A DNA stretch of 64,000 bases from Candolleomyces eurysporus (Eukaryota; Basidiomycota; Agaricomycetes; Agaricales; Psathyrellaceae), in contig JANBPK010000851.1 of NCBI GenBank assembly GCA_027579435.1, forward strand, positions 89,090 through 153,089. Direction: 5' to 3'. The position numbers were made by a program, and so were the translations under genes. This document shows, piece by piece, positions 58,116 to 64,000 of the stretch; within the stretch, counting starts at the first letter, position 1; every line of letters starts with the position of its first letter. A model generated the notes under the pieces. It was not told the origin of the DNA. It was given only the letters and a program-made list of their open reading frames with translations, and searched no databases.

Positions 58116-58905
58116 GTGTGGTTTACAAGCTTCTTGCTGTTGTCCCGAGCCGTGTCGCAACCCTCCCCGTGGCGCAATCCCCCGAGGGACCTACGCCTCC
58201 GACCGTCGTCCTGACCATTGGGGGCGGCGGGGGTGAACTACCACTTTCCCTCCTACCATATTGGCAGGGGCGATCACTCATAGGATGGCGACGGCACAAT
58301 CGATGCCCCTCTAGTTGCTTGGCAAGTCCCAGTTGCAGTCGATTTCGTCGCTCAAGGCATCGTCGCTCTTTGTGAGAGATGGTTTGCTGACAATCGGGGA
58401 TGATAAAGAAGTAAGTACTATAAGATTTCGTTGTTTTTTTTTATCCTCTAACTCGCTGAATGATTTTTAAGCACGCGAGAAGTATACCAGAAACTTCGTT
58501 GATTTGGCCAGCAAGCGAGACCCGCGTTACAACTGGGTGATTTGCCATCTTTCACACTCCAAAGACTTTGACGGCGAACAAGGCGAAGATGGGGGTCATG
58601 ACCACGTGAAATTCTCTGTTCTCTATGGACTCAAATGATTGGGTATGAGTAGCAAATTTTCTTCAAATTCATCCCAGACGTTAATATCTGTTGTTAGATA
58701 CGAAGTTTACCGGTTTAAGTCCGGGATTTTTTTGCGCGAAGGAGACGGAGGGTCCATCAACGCAAGTCTATTCCACAAGCCTAACGCATTCTTCACGTAT
58801 AGCTAAATTGAAATGCTGGACCCAACAGTGGGACTACGAGCGCAATGTCTCGACAAGGAGGACACCTCGGGTTCGAGTACCGTTATTTTTGGCCCTTGGT
58901 AAGGT
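58116..58905 (+). pseudogene. small secreted protein, array copy S3 (decayed)
   Basis: The start codon position aligned with the ATG of S2 reads GTG. The core YNWVICHLSHSKDFDGEQGE is recognisable, followed by HDHVKFSVLYG and then a TGA where S1 and S2 have the codons leading to IGYE. The exon after CCCAACAG reads WDYERN and then goes out of frame relative to WAYGGN. Lost start, premature stop and frameshift mark this as dead. Confidence 0.65.
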
Positions 58906-59207
58906 TGCATTTCGTGCACCTTCCAATTAACTCCTTTTCATCGCGTATGTGCTTCGTGTAATCTTTACTGGCTAGCCTTTGTAGATTATTTCAGACGATG
59001 GGCCTCGGGCGGCCGAGTTTGTAGATTCGTGTCGAGTGATCTTTGACTGTCGCAGACCATTCGCGGTTGACCTTATCTCTTTAGCAGTCTCACAGGTAGC
59101 ACGCAACCCTCCCTGAAGTGTAGCTCAGACTTGCGCAAGACAGTAACTCAAAATTTGCGTCTTGATTAGGAGTGCTTACTTGCACAGTGCAAGCCCACCC
59201 ACGCGTC

Positions 59208-59297
59208 GGTGCTCATTGAGGAAGGCTCCAGACAAATCGTGAGAGCGCGCAAGGTGCTCATTGAGGAAGGCTGCAGACAAATCATGAGAGCGCGCAA
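59208..59297. repeat. 45-bp direct tandem repeat, two copies
   Basis: Unit GGTGCTCATTGAGGAAGGCT followed by .CAGACAAATC.TGAGAGCGCGCAA occurs at 59208-59252 and 59253-59297 with two substitutions; a third copy starts at 59298 but diverges after GGTGCTC. Confidence 0.85.
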
Positions 59298-59614
59298 GGT
59301 GCTCTTCCCCATCGCCGCCGCTCCATGGTAACTAGAGACAGACTACACATAGCCACTATGGAATACATATTGTGGTGGATTCTTCGACAACGATCCCTCG
59401 CTATTCACAGCGATTGAGCGACTTGCGAGGTAGTGGGAGCACGGAAGAGCAGCGATCGCGTACCACCTTGTCGCTAAGTCAAAGACTTTAATCTCTCACC
59501 CCATTCCTCGTAAGAGCGAGATCCCCAATATCATATCCTATTGCGTATCCATCAACACATCTTGTCAACAANTTTTTTACGACGTCATCTGTCATCATGT
59601 CATTATTCACACAT

Positions 59615-59696
59615 TCGGGTATGGTGTAAAGGTAACACGCCCAATAACTTCCGACACGGAACAAATGGCTCTCGAGGTTCGATTCCTCGTACCCGA
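59615..59696 (+). tRNA. tRNA-like sequence 1 (anticodon arm not resolvable)
   Basis: A 7-bp acceptor stem (TCGGGTA with TACCCGA), D arm GTGT-AAAGGTA-ACAC, and T arm CGAGG-TTCGATT-CCTCG are all perfect. The A-box TGGTGTAAAGG and B-box GGTTCGATTCC are intact. The part between position 26 and the T arm is 33 nt, 11 more than standard, and I cannot fold a proper anticodon stem. CTTCCGA could be a CCG (Arg) loop. It is either an intron-containing tRNA or a degenerate relic. Confidence 0.5.
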
Positions 59697-59892
59697 AGAC
59701 GTTTTAGGCGCCGAGTCGACCTGGTCAACTCCTCACTAAGACGATCAGCTAGGAATACGTTCGTCGTGTATTTATCTGNAACGCGACGCTCAGCATTGAG
59801 CCTGACAACACGACTTGAGACGGTCAGCGTGGCCATCTGGCACTCGCCCCTGCGGCCGCCCCCATCCCCACCGAAAAAACGCTGTTAAAGTT

Positions 59893-59999
59893 GGCATCCT
59901 GTAAGGGTGCAAAACCCTCCACTAGTAACCAAGGAATGCCCCAGTCGCTTTGCTTGGTGCTAATGCTGAGATGTAAGTGCTGCCTTTACACTATATGCC
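59893..59999 (-). tRNA. tRNA-like sequence 3 (degenerate)
   Basis: Minus strand: GGCAT at the 5' end pairs with ATGCC at the 3' end. The D-arm-like TAGTGTAAAGGCAGCAC resembles the two neighbours; a weaker T-arm-like GAGGG-TTTTGCA-CCCTT lies near the 3' end, separated from the acceptor by extra bases. The B-box is not conserved. Most likely a tRNA relic. Confidence 0.25.
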
Positions 60000-60066
60000 T
60001 TAAACGAAAGACAAAACTGGATTGAAGAGAGGAAGAGCATCAGTCACTAGTCACACCTGACATTCA

Positions 60067-60162
60067 TCGAGCACGGGGAATCGAACCCCGATCTCCATCT
60101 AACCTCACTTATGTCCGAATAGACTGGAGAATTGTGACGTGCTACCTTTGCACTATGCCCGA
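60067..60162 (-). tRNA. tRNA-like sequence 2 (enlarged anticodon region)
   Basis: Acceptor TCGGGCA with TGCTCGA (one G-T pair), D arm GTGC-AAAGGTA-GCAC, T arm CGGGG-TTCGATT-CCCCG; intact A-box-like and perfect B-box. The central part is 47 nt, about 25 more than standard. TCAC/GTGA can pair around a possible loop, but no canonical 5-bp anticodon stem with a 7-nt loop is obvious. An intron or decay is possible. Confidence 0.45.
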
Positions 60163-60904
60163 ATTAAAAGACAATACGTAAGAAGGGAATTCGTTCCTTG
60201 GCAGAGGAAAGAGGAATGGAAAAGCGTGGTATGGTGAGTGGTGTGGTGATGGCCAAGCGATAGAGATGAGCGCTTTATAAGGTAAGATAAGATTTTAATA
60301 GCTTGCGTTCCTTAGACCGGGGCATCTGAATCAAGTGAACAGACCTCGGACGCGTGGCCCAAGTCAGAAAGGTAAGATTAGGATGGTAGTCACCAGTAGT
60401 GGAAGATCGGTGGGAAGGTACGTTATCCACCTGTTTCTCCTTCGTTGATCCAATCGATTCCTGGTTCGTTGCTTGCTCCGATTCCCTTTTAGTAGTCGTC
60501 TCTCCTTCTCTTCGTGTGGTCGTAGTTGACGGACGACAAGCCCTACTGATAAACATGTTTACAGTCCACCAACAATCCTCAACCTGTCCGCCCGTGGCGA
60601 CCTGTAATAAAAATGAGTATTGACTGCACCATGTTGCGAGTTGCGAAGATGCGTGTTCTAATGTCGCCGATTGAGGATGAGTGCATGCAGGTTGTTTCNT
60701 TTTTTGACTTTAACTTTTATTGGTCGTACCAGGTTGCCAAGCTCATTCCTGATCAGCGGGATCCCCTACCCGACCGAGAACCCTCCCAAGTTCTCGTTGA
60801 AGGGTACTGCTTTGGTGCCTACCGATGGGTAAGTGCCCGCCTGTTTCTTTTCCTTCCCGAGTCTACGCTAACCGTACACTCTCGCTTAATATGGTAGTTC
60901 TGCA

Positions 60905-61403
60905 CCATCCACCACGACCGCCCTCCCCGCCAACGCCGATCCCTACACCATCGCACTCTCCATCCTTATCCCCCTCGGCGAGTACTTCCAGGTCCAGGGT
61001 GATTGGTTGGATTACAGCGCCACGCCCGAAGTTCTGGGCAAGATCGGTACCGACATCGTCAACAACAAGTTTTCTTGGGTCATCAACACCGCGCTTCTGC
61101 TCACCTCGTCTACCAACTCTTCGGGCAACCTGTTCAGCCCAAAGCTCACCCCTGCGCGCCTGGCCGAGCTCCGGAAAGTCTTGGAGAAAAACTACGGCAA
61201 GAAAGACCCGCAAGCCGTCCACGAGAACCGTGTCAAGGCGGTGTACGAGGAGCTGAACATTAGGGGAGCGTATGAGAAGTATGAGGAGACCGTCGTGGGT
61301 ATTCTTAAAGGCAGGATTGGTAGTGTAGAGGAGAAGGAGCGCGGGTTGAAAAAGGCCGTGTTTGAGAGTTTCCTGGGNCAAGATTTATAAGAGGAGAAAG
61401 TAA
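60905..61403 (+). pseudogene. C-terminal fragment of farnesyl diphosphate synthase
   Basis: Reads TALPANADPYTIALSILIPLGEYFQVQ, then GDWLD, then PEVLGKIGTDIVNNKFSWV, KKDPQAVHENRVKAVYEEL and, once the n at 61378 is removed, FLGKIYKRRK stop, which is the canonical FPPS C-terminus. The second Asp-rich motif, normally DDxxD, reads GDWLD, so the first metal-binding Asp is lost. The N-terminal two thirds, including the first Asp-rich motif, was not found within the upstream 1 kb. Function is therefore very unlikely. The intact gene would make FPP for sterols and prenylation; this copy is presumably a duplicated fragment. Confidence 0.75.
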
Positions 61404-62648
61404 ACGAGCGAGGGACGTTGAAGAGCTGGTGCACAAGGAGAGGAAAGGGGAGCATAGAGAGGAACACGGTGAGGGGCGAAAGGGTCAGGGCAGGAGGTAG
61501 GCCGGGGAGCTGAAGAGAATTCAAGAAAGCATATCCTCCTAATCAAATCGTACAGTGTTCAATTGCCATTTGTCATATAGAATATGGGATTGTTGTATAC
61601 CAATCGATTAAAGTGATGTGAGTCGAAGCGATATTAATGTATCTCCCTGACTGTCCTGTATGTCATCATTGAGTAGGGTGATTCACGATCGTATCGTCAA
61701 GTATCCAATCTGTTGACCAGGCATCGTAAGGTGGTCGGTTTGGTGGGACCGTTGGCATATAAAGGCCTCAAAAATCATCGCGAGTGGCGATCAGAATCTC
61801 GTTTTAAATATTCGAGAGCGGTAATCTATTGATACAAGTGTGGATGAACATCTGCTCCACATACCTACATCCATGCCCCTCTCTATTGTTCTTTAAGGAG
61901 TTGTTATTTCGTCCCTTTCTCTTGCATATTGGCGTTCAATAGAGTATGGACATGCATTTGCCAGGTGTATGCAGACCTGGCACTGTCAGCTCTGGTGCTC
62001 GTCCTGTCTTTCGCGCCATTAGATTTATCTTGGTTTCTGTGGTATAAATCTTGATATTGTCCGACTCTAGGACTCGCGATAATTCCTATCTAAGATTCCA
62101 GAAAACGGATAACACGCCTCTGACATTTTTTATGATGCATGGTCAACCGGCAAGGTCATCGATGAGGGTTTCCCTTGGAGTGAAGTCACAACGGGAAGAC
62201 GTGCGTATACGGCATGCAAGTGCTTCAAGGTTACTCCGCTTCTGCCGCAAATGAAGGATTTCGTTTACTAACGGTGCCCTGAAGGCGGTATTTTACTCTT
62301 TGAAGAATGAAAAAAAACATCCGGGTCGATCACAATGACGAGCCAGGGTCTAACACTGCCAACGCCGCAGCAGACTTCGTATCACGCTTGGATTGGAAGA
62401 GCAAAGTTGATGGATGTATCAAAAGGGGAACAAGGATTTCGCACTCGGGACAGTTATCTCTCATAGCTAACAACAAGATTCATTAAAGTTCCAAGTCATC
62501 AGACAGTACCGCGCGAAGACAATCAGACATACAGAAAATACCAGGAAAAAACTATTTTTTTACGGTTTCTTGTGATTTTCTAAAGCGGAAAAAGAGCAAG
62601 AAGTTGGACCGACAAAGAAGACCATAAGCAGAGATTGTCCGGACGCCC
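61404..62648. other. intergenic, no gene supported
   Basis: AT-rich DNA between the FPPS fragment and the helical-protein gene; short ORFs only. Nothing else recognised. Confidence 0.45.
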
Positions 62649-64000
62649 TTAGTTTTGGGCAGCAGCCTTCTCCTTCTGACGATTCTCGAGCTGGGTGGCG
62701 TATTTCTCCAGTCCTGCTTCGAGAGGGATGCAGACTTTCCTCGCGAGACGAACCTGTTTCTTAAACCCCTGAAGGCAATAGGAAAAAGAAAAAATAACTG
62801 ATTCAGAAAGCGAATTCCGAATGCAAGAAATGCGCCTCACCAGATTTGTGGGTGAATTCGTGGATGCTTGGAGAAAGTTTCGGAACTGAACAGCTTGACT
62901 ACGAACCTATATGCATGGGATACCATCAGGTTCAAAGTCGGCAAACGCGCTAAATCGCAGGGAGACTTACGGAGCTCCAAATCTCGGCAAATAAGATAAG
63001 CTTCTCGCAAATCAAGTCAATCTCTGGCTTGACGCCGTCGGACTGGCTCTGGAGGTAAGCGAGTGCCTGTTGCTTTTCATTGACCGTAGCCAACTCCTTC
63101 TCTTTGCCCCAGAGCTGAGACATTTTGTCTAGATCGGGATTCGTAAGTAGGTAGTCACTACCGTACAGGCGAGAGGATTGAACGCGGCTCACCGTCGTGC
63201 TCGGCCTGGTAGGCAGCAAGGACGGAACCGGCGACGATAACTCCGAGAATCTGAAAAGTTGTCAACAACACATAGCTATGAGGATATCGACTGCTACAAA
63301 CACAAAGGCAGCCCCCACAAGCAGCGAGCGCGGCAGTGGCGTCTTTAATCTGGAAGGGCGCGAGCGATCAGTGGACGTTTAGAAGTCTATGGGCATGGGA
63401 TGAGGCCGTGCTGAATGGTACATACCTGCTGATCCAACCTGAAATTTATGAAATCGTCAAGAAGGAACATGAGTGCGTGTATAACGGGACATCTTACACT
63501 CGGATTTGACTCCACAGCGAGTCAATCTCTGCCTGCAGTTTCTTGGCTTCTGCTGCGAGCTCGGCACCTGTATCTGCAATAAACTCGTTAAAATTCGGGA
63601 TGAAGGTTTCTATGTCTCGCTTGAGATCTTGGAATGCTTGGGACATCTCCTGAGATTTATCGTGCTTTTCGTCCTGGAAGGATCCTCAGGATCAACGCTC
63701 AAGGAGTGTAATCTAGAATTTCCACTGACAATGAAAACCTGGAGCTCGAGAATAACGTCCTTGCGATCCTGCTCGGTCACAATTATCTCGACCATGTCAA
63801 GGTAGACTTGGTCAAAACCTAGGGAACATATGGGGCGCAACGGCATCAGCGAGAAGCATGGTGAACCGAACGGAGCTAGACGCACGCTTGAGAATCGCAA
63901 CGTGCTCAGATGCGACATCTCGAGAGAGACTTAGGTGGTCTACCCAACGCTATGGACAAGAATAAGTCAATCACTGTAAAGTCAGAGAGCGATGAACCAT
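62649..64000 (-). CDS. helical, coiled-coil membrane-associated protein (5' end beyond window)
   Basis: Multi-exon minus-strand gene; the last exon is 62649..62768 and the 5' part lies beyond 64000. Segments in protein order: HLSLSRDVASEHVAIL, GFDQVYLDMVEIIV.., a long amphipathic helix (FQDLKRDIETFIPNFNEFI, ELAAEAKKLQAEIDSLW), a short hydrophobic hairpin (DATAALAACGGCL then ILGVIVAGSVLAAYQ), a second helix (LWGKEKELATVNEKQQALAYLQ), and a Lys/Glu-rich end. Coiled coil, hydrophobic hairpin, coiled coil resembles the plan of alpha-helical pore-forming proteins of the ClyA/XaxA kind, but I cannot confirm homology. A structural membrane protein is the alternative. Confidence 0.55.

Noticed and set aside
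60863..61381. 172-codon minus-strand frame across the FPPS fragment
   Set aside because: Antisense of a recognisable FPPS coding sequence.
1..64000. CRISPR arrays, bacterial operons or Shine-Dalgarno sites
   Set aside because: Gene structure is clearly eukaryotic and no regularly spaced identical repeats were seen.

Overview
The window looks like nuclear DNA of a mushroom-forming basidiomycete (Agaricomycetes). Genes are intron-dense: most introns are about 45-70 nt with GT..AG ends and many exons are tiny. The gene content also fits that group: secreted double-psi beta-barrel (DPBB) proteins, fungal HNH nucleases, F-box/LRR proteins, single-pass membrane proteins with extracellular beta-sandwich repeats, and class 3 lipase. 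All exon structures given here were assembled by hand from splice signals and frame continuity; none is backed by transcripts or database searches.

Layout. 0.5-5.3 kb: a Cys-containing hypothetical gene and two convergent single-pass membrane-protein genes. 6.7-10 kb: a coiled-coil INO80-subunit-like gene and a complete mitochondrial ATP synthase subunit 4 gene. 10-20 kb: gene-poor DNA with diverged direct repeats and perhaps a decayed gene. 20.1-22.6 kb: a heat-shock-factor-type transcription factor containing a GC-AG intron. 23-32.4 kb: a tandem array, all on the minus strand, of small membrane proteins of a family I do not recognise. Four members look intact and four or more are broken. 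The array grew by duplicating DNA that includes the 3' flank of the HSF gene. 32.7-37.5 kb: a class 3 lipase, a small membrane protein, and a 17-exon GH5 exo-beta-1,3-glucanase. 39.4-42.8 kb: an F-box/LRR gene and an unknown gene. 43-48.1 kb: two tandem HNH nuclease paralogues with identical intron positions, separated by 2.8 kb that carries a cluster of hairpins. 49.4-52.8 kb: a chimeric gene encoding a secreted expansin-like DPBB head joined in frame to a proline tract and two SH3 domains that resemble the C-terminus of actin-binding protein Abp1; an orphan Ser/Thr-rich DPBB tail lies next to it. 53-59 kb: three degenerate tandem copies of a small secreted protein gene. 59.6-60.2 kb: three tRNA-like relics. 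60.9-61.4 kb: a C-terminal fragment of farnesyl diphosphate synthase with a damaged second Asp-rich motif. 62.6-64 kb: the 3' part of a helical membrane-associated protein gene that runs off the window.

The housekeeping genes (ATP4, HSF, INO80-like) are intact. The accessory half is dominated by tandem duplication followed by decay. Several single 'n' characters are surplus bases: removing them restores reading frames in at least four genes. The most notable candidate for something undescribed is the DPBB-SH3-SH3 fusion at 49.4-51.0 kb, followed by the minus-strand membrane-protein array at 23.9-32.4 kb.
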